Origin: Thysanoteuthis rhombus
Lineage: Eukaryota > Mollusca > Cephalopoda > Oegopsida > Thysanoteuthidae
Length of the DNA stretch: 64,000 bases
Direction: 5' to 3'
NCBI GenBank assembly: GCA_963457665.1
Contig: OY735206.1
Coordinates: forward strand, 54,554,484 to 54,618,483
Part shown: piece after piece, positions 21,865 through 33,260 of the stretch
Position numbering within the stretch: the first letter of the stretch is position 1
How the letters are laid out: every line of letters starts with the position of its first letter
Notes under the pieces: generated by a model
Told to the model about the DNA's origin: nothing
What the model saw: the letters and a program-made list of their open reading frames with translations, nothing else
Databases searched by the model: none
Program-made: the position numbers and the translations under genes

Positions 21865-22290
21865 GGTCTGGTTAGTCACTCAATAGAAACCGTAAATGAT
21901 CAACGTCTTAGCGGATGAAAATTAGGAAAAGGGGGGGGATCAATTAATAAGTTAATTCACCCGCCTTTTGTAGAATCACTGAAAAGTCGGAATTTTCAAA
22001 TAAAACGCAAACAAGTGTGAACGTAGCCGGACACAATCTAAGAGACAAAACTACACTGTAAATTAAACACCCTAGTAAAAACCTATTTAGGGCGTATATT
22101 TATAAGAAAAAAATTGTAAATGATAAAGAGCAAAATTTCAGCGGTGTAGTTCCATTAGTGCTGCCTGTATGCGTGATACATATATAGCCAGCCAGCCAGA
22201 CCCACTTGAAAACTGAATACATCTCTGTTGATATCGAATATGTTGACGTTGACAGTTTTGGTTGACGGTTTCTAACATAATTCTGTTCGG
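21865..22290 (+). repeat. interspersed repeat family A, copy 1
   Basis: Begins GGTCTGGTTAGTCACTCAAT and contains GCCGGACACAATCTAAGAGAC, CCCTAGTAAAAACCTATTTA and CAGCCAGCCAGACC..TTGAAAACTGA, ending TGACGGTTTCTAAC. The same ordered blocks are in the copies at 45812-46325 and 51194-51540, and the first block recurs at 62243-62312. All four have the same orientation. No coding capacity; class unknown. Confidence 0.65.
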
Positions 22291-22299
22291 TTTGGGCAC

Positions 22300-22690
22300 C
22301 ATTTACTAAGCCTGGCTTAACCTGTCACAAACCCTCAATAGAGAGCGTATCCAATGAGGAACGAACTTACTAACAATGGTCTTCAAGACCAGTATGCTGA
22401 CCATCGCTCTACTGCAGGTGCAGTATTTGTGAAAACATTCATCTGCTTCGATTTGAAACAAGGAAGTATCAGAATGCTTCCAGTACACGCGACAGGATGA
22501 ATACTAATAAAATACCCGATATGCAACCGTTGTAATTTCTTACTAGTATTGCTTCCATCACCACAGAGAATAAGATCTCGGCGAAACACGAACTCGCATC
22601 TCTTTTCCCTTTGGAAACCTGTCTATGTATGACAGCTGCTTCACTACCAGTGGCACAGGAGATCAAATCTCACCATACGAACTTGCTCCT
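22300..22690 (-). repeat. tRNA-derived SINE-like sequences
   Basis: On the minus strand, GTAGAGCGATGGTCAGCAT, an anticodon-arm-like TGGTCTTGAAGACCA and AAGTTCGTTCC make a tRNA-like layout at about 22350-22430. A second one at 22560-22690 has an anticodon-arm-like CTGTCATACATAGACAG and GAGTTCGTGTTTC, and matches the piece at 185-262. Both are too diverged to be tRNA genes. Confidence 0.45.
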
Positions 22691-23343
22691 TATTTCCTCT
22701 GAGCTGGTGAAAAAAAATATGATAATAATGATTGACAATGTTTTTATCCAATAATACATAACGTTATAGATAGCGTTACAGCGAATACTACAATAAATTC
22801 ATACTTCAAATGATAAGGCTAAAAAGCTGATACCCAAGTTGAGCAAATGGAAGGAACTTGAGTGTAAAAACAAAAAATTTGCTAAAAAAAATTTCAAGTC
22901 TTGAATGTTACGACTTGTCAGTGCCACCATCACAGGAAGTTTCATTAACTACCAGATAGACATCCTTATCAGTCCTTTCTAAAAACAACACATCATTTCA
23001 AAGATGTAAGTCTCAGATATTAACATGATTCTAGGAGAAGACTCTCAAATTTCGTTCCGAGTTCTTGGCGATCACTTAATTCAGGAAGAATTGTTGCTAC
23101 TTATTCTCGGGAGAACGAGTTTGATTCTATTTTAATTGAAACCACAAATAGCTAAGGTCATGAGAAAAAATATAAATGGAAGATGAAAATAAGAGCCAGT
23201 CACTCAAAAAAGAAAATATACTTGGCATTATTAGATGAGAGCTTCAGGAAAATCCCTTCACCCCTGAAGATAATTCCTAACACTCTTCACTTGCCAGCAC
23301 ATATTCATATGTAAATGTTGTCTTTTCGTGTGGTGTGGTGTGG
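22691..23343. other. unassigned sequence
   Basis: No gene or repeat recognised. Confidence 0.3.

Positions 23344-23396
<53 letters not shown>
23344..23396. repeat. (TATC)n microsatellite
   Basis: About 13 perfect TATC units. Confidence 0.97.
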
Positions 23397-23397
<1 letters not shown>

Positions 23398-24134
23398 CAT
23401 ACGTGAGAGGTATGCACACGTAGGTAAGTAGATAAGCCAGCTTGGGGGATCAGGTAGCTGTCTACTTCCCATTGGTGCCAGTGATCGATGTTTGAGGTCA
23501 TGTACAAACGGTGGTCTCAAATGCTGGTTTTCAGAGCAAGTAGATCCTCCACATTTGGAAAGAGAGGCATATAGCACAGTCTTCTAGACCCAACTTAAAA
23601 AAAACCCCTCTGTTTGGCTTCGTTCTGCACCAACCTAACCTTAGTAAATATCGCGTAGGTAAGTAAATAGGTAAGTAAGTTCGTAATCAGTAAGTGAACT
23701 GTTCGGAACTACACCGACAGAGACAGAAAACAGACCGCGAGGCACGTGCGGATTATCACAAATCACTACCCCTCGAGAGTTCGTTCAGTGGTGGTGTCAG
23801 GGGAGAGGGGCTCTATTTCTCTACTTCTAACCCGTCCCATCATCTTTCACTTGTGATACAAGCCTTACAGGGGGCGGGGGAGACAGTGGGTACTCTCACT
23901 AAGGAAAGGAAGGCTCCCCTTTTCACAGCTGTTTTGTTTACTGCCACATTCCAACGAATCGCCATTCCCCTTGGGCCAAATCAAGTTCAACTTCCCGAGG
24001 CATCTTCTTCCCTTTCCGGTCCGATCCATCAATTTGGTCACGTGTGCATCTGACTCGCTCGACGCCTTTGTAAACAGTAAATATTGATTTAAATAGAAAT
24101 GTAGATATTTGGTTTATATATGTTCAAATAAAGG
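23397..24134. other. unassigned, partly GC-rich sequence
   Basis: A 119-codon plus frame at 23694-24053 lies in GC-richer sequence. It begins at an alternative start and shows no domain, so I do not call it a gene. GTAA-type short repeats occur at 23655-23690. Confidence 0.35.
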
Positions 24135-24311
24135 CGTCAAATTGGAAGCCTATTCTAGCTAGATGGTCAGCACGTACATATAATTTGCTAGTGTGGTGAG
24201 TTCGATCCTCGGGTACTCCATCACTGTAGCCTTGTGCCAGACTAAACGGTGCTTTGTAAATACTTGAGCGTTTGGCCGTAAGATAGTAGTGAGCAAGCTG
24301 CTCTTGTAGAT
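24135..24311 (+). repeat. tRNA-derived SINE-like fragment
   Basis: TAGCTAGATGGTCAGCACGT (A-box-like) and GAGTTCGATCCTCGGGTA (B-box-like) lie about 45 bases apart, as in a tRNA. The non-tRNA sequence that follows (GCCTTGTGCCAGACTAAACG) is the expected SINE body. Intact tRNA folding is not possible. Confidence 0.5.
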
Positions 24312-24796
24312 CAATGCTCGGCAAACATTTTTTTAAGGCTGGGAGGATTAGAAGTGTTATCGAATCTTACGGATCAAAAGCATATAAAAAATGGAACAAG
24401 GCTGTGAAAACAGTTAATTCAAAAAATTACAAGAAAGTTTTTCAGTGTAGGAGTATAAACCAACGAACTTTCATCGACAATGAGAACTAAAATTTTTTGG
24501 AATGAGTGTGGGACAAAACATTGTCGAATTGTGGTCCATATTCTGTGTATATAAATAGAACTTCAGAAATGCGTAGTGCTAAATGATTTTTAGCAATAAA
24601 ATATTGAATCGTCTAAGGCAAAGAGACTTTTGCTCTAGTTTTCTATACAGAATTTTATTGTTCGACAACTGAAGACAGACAAGGAAAAAAAGCGATGTTT
24701 TGTATGTAAGGTTATACATTCAATGGAGTTGGCGGACCGGATGAGATGAGACTGAAGGCTGGATTTGGTCTGCGGGCAGTAGTTTGCCGACCTCTG
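24312..24796. mobile_element. non-autonomous hAT-like element (MITE)
   Basis: The left end CAATGCTCGGCAAAC and the right end GTTTGCCGACCTCTG are imperfect inverted repeats of the CAGGGGTCGGCAAAC form seen on many hAT elements. The inner right part (GGATTTGGTCTGCGGGCAGT) agrees with the subterminal sequence of such elements. Length is 485 bp, with no transposase. Flanking octamers TTGTAGAT and TAGTAGGG share five of eight positions, a possible worn target duplication. Confidence 0.6.
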
Positions 24797-24834
24797 TAGT
24801 AGGGGATTGATCTTTTGGGGAATTCGATACTCAC

Positions 24835-25290
24835 ATTTGAGCTAGACTAAGACAAAGACGGGTGCATAACCAATGCATCCTCCCAATAGTCACTTATGGA
24901 GCTGAAGCATGGAATCTAACCAAGAGACAGATCCTCAAATTGAAAACTATGCAACGTGCACATGAAAGAACTACATGGAGAGACTGCAAGACAGCACAGT
25001 ATAAAAGGAAGAAAACGGGAGTAAAAGGCGCCATAGAATCCATTGAAAATCTCAAAAGGCAGTGGGATGGATATGTTGCATGAATGGCAGACAACCGATG
25101 GACATCGCGACTCACGACATGGATCACCCGAGATCACATGTGGAACAGAGGCTGGCAGAATGTTAGATGGAGGGACGAGCTAGAAAAATTCAGAAAGTAA
25201 TCCCATGATAAAGGAGTGTGGCAAATCCTGGAGAAGATCCATGTCCAACGACGGGCGTTGAAAGATTGATGATGATGATGATGATGATAA
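24835..25290 (+). mobile_element. RTE-clade LINE, 3' fragment
   Basis: A 73-codon open frame reads QCILPIVTYGAEAWNLTKRQ, MQRAHERTTWRD and KLKRQW-type blocks of the C-terminal domain. It continues past a stop to NRWTSRLTTWITRDHMW and the end at a (GAT)n tail (25267-25287). 5' truncated. Its segment 25071-25243 is duplicated at 26333-26505. Confidence 0.85.
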
Positions 25291-26234
25291 CAAACTCGAC
25301 AACTGACCGTTGAACGAAGTTGAAATCCGCCAGGCATATTAATCAGCATACTAGGCCGTGCAGTGTCGAGTTTAAAGTTTTTTTTTGTTTTTTTTTCTTA
25401 GCAGGGAAAGGTTAGCAGTCCTTGATAATTCTAGTAAAAAAATCCAGATAATAGATTTCTTATCTAAAATCATTGATCTAAAAATTCAGACCTAAATTAT
25501 CCAAATTAGCAACACTGAAGGTTAGTGAAGTCGTACTTTAATGAAGTGGACGGAAAATCAATTTACATGACTGTTATGACAGACTGCTCCTTCCAAACAT
25601 GCACCTTTGTAACGGGTTAGCGCAGCCCAAGTATAATCCAATGACCAAATCCGATATCGTTCAAAATGGAGACAGGCATTGCCTGATGTCGCTTATGTAT
25701 CTATATATATATACGTGCAGACACATCCACACTAATTTGATATCTATGGTCTGCCCCTTGGCTGAAATAGCTATGAATCTCTCGCCAGTGCCAGTTGCCA
25801 GGCAAAAATCCTCCAGGCAGATACTTAGGAGATTGACGTGGCATAATCTTTCTCCCCATATTTCCTTCTATTCTGCCTTGTACTGCACTAAGCTCACTAA
25901 GTAAATATCATAGAAGTAACTTCAGTTGAAACCTATACAAATGGTTCACACAGATGCAAGCAATTTGCCTCATATTCTGACTTTTTTGAATCTTAGATTC
26001 GTTATTTTCAAACTCCAGGTTAACTTTGTTTTTTCAACAGTGACACGATCAAGAATAGCAAGAACAATCCTCACCAAATTTAAGGAAGTAAGAAAAATCA
26101 ACTTTCCCTTACCATGATATGAAATCACAACTACCTTGTGTCTTCCCGATAGAACTAAACTGACAAGTCTTACGTCGACATAAATCTTCTCACAGATGCG
26201 TAAGAGCTTATTTGATTCAAATAAATACATTTAT
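25291..26234. other. unassigned sequence
   Basis: Open frames at 25599-25904 and 25926-26230 show no known domain. No gene called. Confidence 0.3.
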
Positions 26235-26287
26235 ACAAATATATATATATACATATTTATATATATATATATATATATAAATATTTG

Positions 26288-26336
<49 letters not shown>
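26235..26336. repeat. mixed (TA)n/(CA)n microsatellite
   Basis: Alternating TA and CA tracts that run straight into the copied LINE segment starting at 26333; TA/TG sequence resumes after 26505. Confidence 0.9.
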
Positions 26337-26505
26337 GTTGCATGAATGGCAGACAACCGATGGACATCGTGACTCACGACATGGATCACCCGAGATCACA
26401 TGTGGAACTGAGGCTGGCAGAATGTTAGATGGAGGGACGAGCTAGAAAAATTCAGAAAGTAAGACCATGATAAAGAAGTGTGGCAAATCCTGGAGAAGAT
26501 CCATG
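26333..26505 (+). mobile_element. copied 173-bp RTE segment inside a microsatellite
   Basis: Aligns without gaps to 25071-25243 with five mismatches in 173 (about 97%), counted by eye. It begins mid-domain and ends mid-domain, so it lacks the LINE tail. The left joint shares ATAT with the microsatellite. Private variants (GTTGCATGAATGGCAG, ATCACCCGAGATCACATGTG) tie it to that copy rather than to any other RTE fragment in the window. Confidence 0.85.
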
Positions 26506-26949
26506 ATATATATATGTGCATATGTGTGTGTATATATATTTAAAGAATTTTGTACTAGTTATATATACAATACAAAAGTTGCATTAATTAATTATCCACA
26601 GTTACTAAAGAAGTAGGAGTGGAGTTCGTCTGCGCAGTAGCAATGCTTGTTATCATCTTGTTTACTAACTGAAAAATAAAGCAACTATGTTCAAAATCTT
26701 GACTTATTTTATATATATCTATATTATATGATTGAATATGTATATCGAAGTTTTCGTAACTATGCATTTATTTTTAATGTTTATACATATATTCAAATTT
26801 ATACATACTCGCTTCGCCAGTAATTAGGCACGATGTCAAGACACTTCTTTTGGATCGAAGTAATTTTATGATTATTTGCAACTAAATATAACAAGGGAAA
26901 CTACTCTAGTGTTAGTATCTCCCCCCCCCCCCCGAAACCGTAAAAGGGC
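26506..26949. other. unassigned AT-rich sequence
   Basis: TA/TG remnants, then AT-rich sequence with a C-run at 26921. Nothing recognised. Confidence 0.3.
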
Positions 26950-27130
26950 AAAAACGATATCAGGATATAAAGTCAAGTAAAAAAAACAAAAAAAACGTAA
27001 AGATAAAAAATGTTATCAGAATATGAGGCCAGGCGAACAAGCATTGAATGTAAAAATTTTATCAGGATATGTGGTCAGGTGAAAATTCAACTGAAAACAA
27101 GCGTTATTAGAATACGAGCTCAGGTCGAGT
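26950..27130. repeat. degenerate tandem repeat, about 48-bp period
   Basis: Four diverged units centred on ATCAGGATATGTGGTCAGGT occur near 26957, 27011, 27059 and 27104. Confidence 0.55.
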
Positions 27131-29384
27131 CATTTCTTATTCATAGAATTTATATTATAATCATTTGTCTATAAATAAACGAAGTGCTATAATTAGCATC
27201 TAATATACCGGCAGAATTTGATCGTTATGATACAGATTATTGAGTTTGACCGCAGACTCCAAAACTATCATCATTTGGTTGCTACAAATTGGACTGGAAA
27301 ATGCATCATTACTCAAGTTACGGCATTTTGATGTTGTTGCGCTATCAAAAATCATGCTACACGCAATTGGATCATTATAATATAGATGATGAATCTAGTT
27401 GCAAATATTTTGTTATTAATGCATGAGTGCGATAGATTCAGATATTTGCTGGACGATGAGGATTTTGGTACGCTAGGTGATAATTTGGTACTCAATGTTA
27501 CGCTATTGGAATAATCAGCAAGGATCGATTTCTTGCACGAGCAGCACTCTCATCATGGTAGTAAATTGATTTAGCAATTCTTCTGCTGCACGGCGCCAAA
27601 GTGGATCTTGTGGTATGTTGCGTATTTCCTCTGATGAACATTTGCGTCCATTCTATGGAGCAATATTAGTAGCTAGGACAACACACTAAAGTAATTTTCT
27701 GTTTTGTGACATTGAGCGGAGGACGTGCTTATTTTCCTGCATTGTATGTCGCATTATCCAGGTTAACAGTGAGTGAATAGATCTTCAGGCGAAATTTTGG
27801 TATAAACTGTACTAAAATCGTACATAGAAATGGATTTGGCCTTCTTACGAGCGTTTATACAACCCACCTTTTCTTTGACTGGTATGGATTCGTTTAAAAC
27901 CGAAAACAGATTAAAGTCATTATAGAATTTATTTTTAATCTAGGATTAATGTATTTCATTTCATATTAGTTTGAAATCTTTCAAAATGGTTCTACTTAGA
28001 GGTTTAGGACTGCATGTAATAGAGCCTATATTACATCGAGCACCAGTTGATATTTCCAATACAATACAATGTTTTTTTAATTTTTTTTTTTTTATTAATC
28101 CTCCACTTATAGTCTTAATTTTTTTCTCTTAATTCAATCTAATTAAAAGATATTTTTTCAGGATCTGTTTTAGATAGTTCATATGTCGATGATGGTGACC
28201 CAATATTCAAACAGTAATCTTTGGATATAGTAGCTTAAAGTTCTTTAAGATAATTTAATATTTTGGGGTTTCTAAGCGCAGGGTTTGATTCAAGGGGATG
28301 TTTAGATTTTGTAGATGCTGTATTTTTTCTATAGACAGATTTACTTGCTTTATATTTCTATCGAGCAAATGCAGATTCTGCAATTCTATGTCCATTTGAC
28401 ATAGACTGGATGGAAGGATACAGTGATTTTTCAATTTCCTTCTCACATTTATCATAACACATACATTTTGGTTCCCTATAAATTGGACTTTTATTGAGAA
28501 GTGTGCCAAAGGTTTTTGTCAGATAAATTTTCAATCAAGGATATCTATTGTACCTTCCTTATTCACAGTTATACTGTACACTGCCTTTTTATAAGTAGAA
28601 ATTTTGTTACGCATTGTTGGCGCCAGTCTGTATGTTTATGGATGGAATACGTTCTTCTATTCTCAGTTCATTTGGAATAAATCTTATTATTTCCTGATTT
28701 TTCATTTTATCTGTGGATTGATATCATCGTGTCCCACTATCTATATACGGTGAAATCCATGCATTACAAAAAACACTATTTTCTTTTTCAATAGGTTGTT
28801 TTGTATAAATTAGTATCAATTATACGTAGTATATATTTGTACCATTGATGATGTTCCATCTTATTATATATCAACTCTTTTTAACATTTTATTCGCTATA
28901 TCTTTCAATGATTTCTTTTTATTATAAGTAAGGCGTAATTTAATGTGACTGGAAGATCCTGGAAAAACTTCGTTAATGTATAATAATATGTTTCGACTTT
29001 TCTTCGCATGAGAATCTACTGATTCTCTGTTATTTCCCATACTCTCTGTCTCTCTGCCTCTCTCTGTCTCTCTGTCTCCCTCTGTCCTTCTGTTTTCTCT
29101 GTGTGACGATTGGCAAATCGCCTGTTTCTTTATTGTGGATTCTTCCATTTTTTCATGTCTTCACTTAATTCTATCTTTAGTTTAGTTTAACGTTTTGGAA
29201 ATATTCGACTTGAACAAGAAAATGCTGCGCAATATAATGTTATTGATAATTTCATTAGTTCAATGTAATTGCAAAATTACTTAAATATCGCCACCATTCT
29301 TCGACAACAAAGATGAACTAGTGAAGATGATAAAAGCAAGCAAAAACAAATGTTTATACAAACTACGACACTTAAAAACACAGG
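27131..29384. other. unassigned sequence
   Basis: The longest stretch without a recognised element upstream of the 29.4-kb LINE. Minus frames at 28255-28509 (84 codons) and 28864-29148 (94 codons, partly a CT-rich repeat read as RETE) have no known domain. A pyrimidine-rich tract lies at 29040-29100. Confidence 0.35.
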
Positions 29385-30598
29385 TTTCTAGCTGGTAAGG
29401 AAAACATTGTATCATTTGTAGGTCATTGCACAAAACACTAGATGAAAACCTACTACGGAAGCAAACTGGCTTTAGAAGAAGCTACTCGACCATAAACCAC
29501 CTGCATTCAATAAATCAGCTGAAAGAAAGAGCAACAGAATATAAGTTGACACTCGCTGCAACATTTATCGACTTCAAAAAAGTCTTTGACTCAGTGGAAA
29601 TCCCCACGGCCATGAATGCCATCACTCTACAAGGTGTAGATCCAGAGTGCTGCAACATATATGCAGTCACAGTAGCTTCTTTATCAGGCTACATAAAGAC
29701 TCGGAGACTTTTAAGCTCTAAAAAGGGGTAAGACGGTGTTATACCAGCTCACCTAAACTCTTCGAAGCCTGGCTCGAGATGATCTTCAGGAACTTAGACT
29801 GGGAGAATGGAGGAATCAAAATAGACTGCAAATATCTGAACAACCTCAGTTTTGCCCTTTTCGCAGGGAATCTACATGACCTTCAACTAACGCTAGATGA
29901 TCTAAATAAAAAAAAAAAGCAAGAAAGTAGGCCAACACATGAACTCCAGCAAGATCATGTGCAACAATCATGTCGGAAATAAGAACACAAAGATCAGAAT
30001 CGAAGACGAAGAGGACCATTACATCTACCTTGGATAACGAATCTCCCTGGGACTCTCAAAAGAAGAAATCAAGCGAAAAATCACTCTAGGATGGTGAGCC
30101 TTTGGAAGAACAAGCTCAATCGTCAAAAACAAAAAAATTCCATTAATCATAAAAAGAAGAGAATACAACTAAGGCATACTCCCGATAGTTACTTATGGAG
30201 CTGAAACATGGAACCTAACAAAGAGACAGACCCACAAACCGAGAACCATATAAGGTGTGCATTAGAGAATCATGCTCAACCTCACATGGAGACACCACAA
30301 GACAGCACAGTATGTTAGGGAGAAAACAGGGGGCTGAGACATCACAGAATCTATTAGAAAACTCTAATGGCAATGGGTTGGCTATGTTGCAAGAATGACA
30401 GACAACCAATGGACATCGCGACTCACGACATGGATCCCCAGAGATCACATGCACAACCGAGGCCAGCAGAGTACTAGATGGAGAGACGAGCTTGACTAAT
30501 TTAGAAAGTACAGGCCCTGCAACGCCCACAACAGAGAAGTGTGGCGAATCCTAGGGAAGGTCTATGTCCAACAACGGACGTTAAAAGAATGATGATGA

Positions 30599-30630
<32 letters not shown>

Positions 30631-30676
30631 ATGATTTCTAGCCGCTAAGGAAAGCATCGTATCATTTGTAGGTCAT
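29385..30676 (+). mobile_element. RTE-clade LINE, 5'-truncated, with 42-bp flanking repeat
   Basis: The insert is 29427-30634. It starts at the KTLDEN block, then SYSTINHLHSINQLKERATE, motif A (FIDFKKVFDSV), a decayed motif B, an eroded motif C (the FADD pair is lost: LSFALFAGNLHD), and the C-terminal domain. It ends in a (GAT)(CTG)(GAT) tail at 30590-30634. The direct repeats 29385-29426 and 30635-30676 match at 38 of 42 positions and read as a target-site duplication. The endonuclease half is missing. Confidence 0.88.
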
Positions 30677-31064
30677 CGATCAGTTCGATGGACAGTCCGT
30701 GCCCGGCAAACACACGGACCTTCATTCGGGACGAAAGATGTTCTTCAATTTTACATCGTGCAAGTAAATAGGTTTGCAAGTGAGAATGAATGAGTGTATA
30801 TATTTAGATACGTCAGTTTGAATTTGTCAGCCTTTCAATAACTTGTCGATTTTTAGAGCCTCTCAGCGTTGGCTCACGTAATATCTCTGTTCACTAATCA
30901 GTGACTTCTTGTGTTTGACTCACTTAATTACATCTAAATTAAATTGTTTATCTACCAATCTATCTATCAGCCTACCTATCTATCAATCCATCTATCTCAA
31001 TTTCTCTTATTCTCTCAGCTGTCTATATATGTTTTTCTGTATCCGTCAGTCTTTCTACTTTAGA
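30677..31064. other. unassigned sequence
   Basis: No gene recognised. Pyrimidine-rich towards the tetranucleotide array. Confidence 0.3.
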
Positions 31065-31130
31065 ATGTATGTGTGTATGTATGTATGTATGTATGTATGT
31101 ATGTATGTGTGTATTTGTCCCAGTCTATTC

Positions 31131-31161
<31 letters not shown>

Positions 31162-31182
31162 TGTGTTTATCCCAGTCTATTC

Positions 31183-31213
<31 letters not shown>

Positions 31214-31251
31214 TGTATGTATGTATGTATGTATGTATGTATGTATATATG

Positions 31252-31304
<53 letters not shown>

Positions 31305-31306
31305 CA
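31065..31306. repeat. (TATG)n(TATC)n array with a repeated insert
   Basis: TATG units are interrupted twice by CCCAGTCTATTCAT (31119-31132 and 31171-31184, 52 bases apart), then pass into TATC units from about 31252. All three frames stay open because the period is four; these frames are not genes. Confidence 0.95.
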
Positions 31307-32791
31307 TTCTCTCTAACGTCTTTCTATCTTTCTGTATCTGTCTGTCTTTCTACTCCAGAATGTACGTGCATATCTATCAAACATATTATCTTAAAAAACT
31401 TAGAAAGACAACTACAAAAAAGTATTAAAAAGGTTAGGCAGTACAAAGCCCTAATCTTAAGAATATCAAGTCTACGTTTTTATTATTATTATTATTCCGG
31501 GATCCTTTATACAAGAGATCTTTTTTTTTTTTTACTCATTGCCGAGAACAGCCGTCTTTTGCAAGTTTACCTGAACTAAAATAACCCGATTACTAGATAT
31601 ACTCCTGTAAAAGTGTTTTTCTCCTTCTTTCGACAGAAAATTGTTTGAGAAAAGATACGCGAAACGTCACGAGTCTCCATAAAACTGTTTCCCCAATCCT
31701 TCTCGTTTAAAGGCTAAAGCAGACAGATATCTAAATGGAATTTATCTTATGGCTGGGCTCCATAAGTGGAAATCTGACATTAATTGTTCGTATAACTCTC
31801 GATAGAAACGAATCGTTACACTACAATTACGCAGACTTCCATTGCATTTATTGCACAGAGTGAACTGACTTCTTCTAATTGGCTTCCGCGAAGATCAAAT
31901 GCTATCAGAGAAAAAAAGTAAGTTGGAATCAGACATCGGTAGCAAGACAACATCTCTTATTAAATCGTCTGATTTCACAGACAAGATATGTGCACTTGTT
32001 GGGAAGCGCTGAATATCTTCGGAAAATTACTGTATTCCCCGGCGTCGAAATCGCTATTTTTCTTCCCGAAACAAGTTTGGGAAATTTAATCTGCATTTTA
32101 TACGCCTCATGTTACGTTTTCGGTGGCATGTCAACGAATCGAATTTCACTCGTGTTTATTCGACAAATACGTTAATCCAACTATGCTCTGACACCACAAG
32201 TACCGGAAAATCATTGTTGTGCTTGTAATTGATACTTAAATGAAGTAACCACAAATTCTGATCTGAAATCAAAACCAAATAGACGAACATAATACATCCG
32301 TGAAGGTCATCCGTTGGAATAGAGACGAAAAAAAATTTTTCACTTTGAATCTATTTTCTAATTCCTGAAATGTAGCTATAAAGGACAGTGCTTGTTTGTT
32401 AATGTCTATTAAATCTTATGGAGAAAAGTCGAATATTGAATGAAACCTGAGCCAATGAATGTTTTTCGTTTAGAAATTGTCTTCCTCGTTTAATTGGTTC
32501 GACCACGCTGAGGAGCGTCCACCAGAAATATGCACGGCAACTGTAATTGCTGCGTTTCAAGGATTTGGGAGAAAAAGAAACGAAACCAAGAAGAGGAAGA
32601 GGAAGAAGAAAAAAGAAAAAGAAGAAGTGAGCAAACAATGCAGACAAATGAACGCCGAGTTACTTTTGATAAAACTTATTATTATTTGCAATAAATCGGG
32701 ACAATAATTTCTCCGAAAGGAATTTGATTTTTGAGGATTCATTTACTCATTCACTGACACACTCTCTCTGTCTATCTCTGTTTCTATCTCA

Positions 32792-32822
<31 letters not shown>

Positions 32823-32934
32823 ACACACACGCCTGTGTTCGTTCAAGTTCGACGAAAATAAATTCGTATCCCCAGAAACGTAAAGTTGCAGTTGCTGCTA
32901 TCATAGCGTTGTAATTATTTTGTATTTTCACTCC
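31307..32934. other. unassigned sequence
   Basis: No supported gene. A 98-codon plus frame (31879-32175) begins at an alternative start and shows no domain. A (TCTG)n tract lies at 32790-32822. Confidence 0.3.
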
Positions 32935-33260
32935 AGAAGTAGCTGGTGGCTTCCACTGAGGATCAAGTGGCAGAAAGTCTCCCAAATTTTCCAGTTCTCT
33001 CCTCAGTATTCAGGCTGATTTTAGTAATGCTGTTGTCTGGATAGTTTCAATTCTTCTCCGATTTTCAATTCTTCCAGCCTATTTGCTGGGCTTTTTGGGA
33101 CTGTCCAAGCTACCCTTATAATTATGGACACGTCTGTCTCCTTCAGGTTCCACAATTCTTGAATTCCCGTAGATACGTCCGGTTATTTTTTCTAGTTTTT
33201 CATTTTTCAGGAAATTATTCTGTGGTCTTCTGGGACAGCAAAATTCATACATAAGAATTC
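32935..33260 (-). mobile_element. REL-endonuclease LINE C-terminal fragment
   Basis: The minus strand gives IISxKNEKLEKI, then SPKKPSK.AGRIENRRRIET and IQTTALLKSA.ILRREL, matching the RLEEL..RIETIQTTALL..ARILR blocks at 57505-57930. Frame changes are frequent. The AGCTGGTGGCTTCC at its end matches the CCAGTTCAAAACTGG 3' flank of the 57.9-kb copy in part. Confidence 0.55.

Noticed and set aside
23694-24053. 119-codon plus frame in GC-rich sequence
   Set aside because: Non-ATG start, no domain, low-complexity composition; GC-richness alone lengthens frames.
26950-27130. Regularly spaced repeats that could suggest a CRISPR array
   Set aside because: Repeats are diverged, spacers are not unique, and the window is clearly from an animal genome.
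30215-30529. 104-codon minus frame and similar minus frames at 24894-25137, 26217-26399, 63199-63405
   Set aside because: Antisense shadows of the plus-strand RTE C-terminal domain; the same peptide recurs because the LINE recurs.
31069-31579. Three long overlapping open frames encoding YVCM and SIYL repeats
   Set aside because: They arise from a tetranucleotide repeat, which leaves every frame open; not genes.
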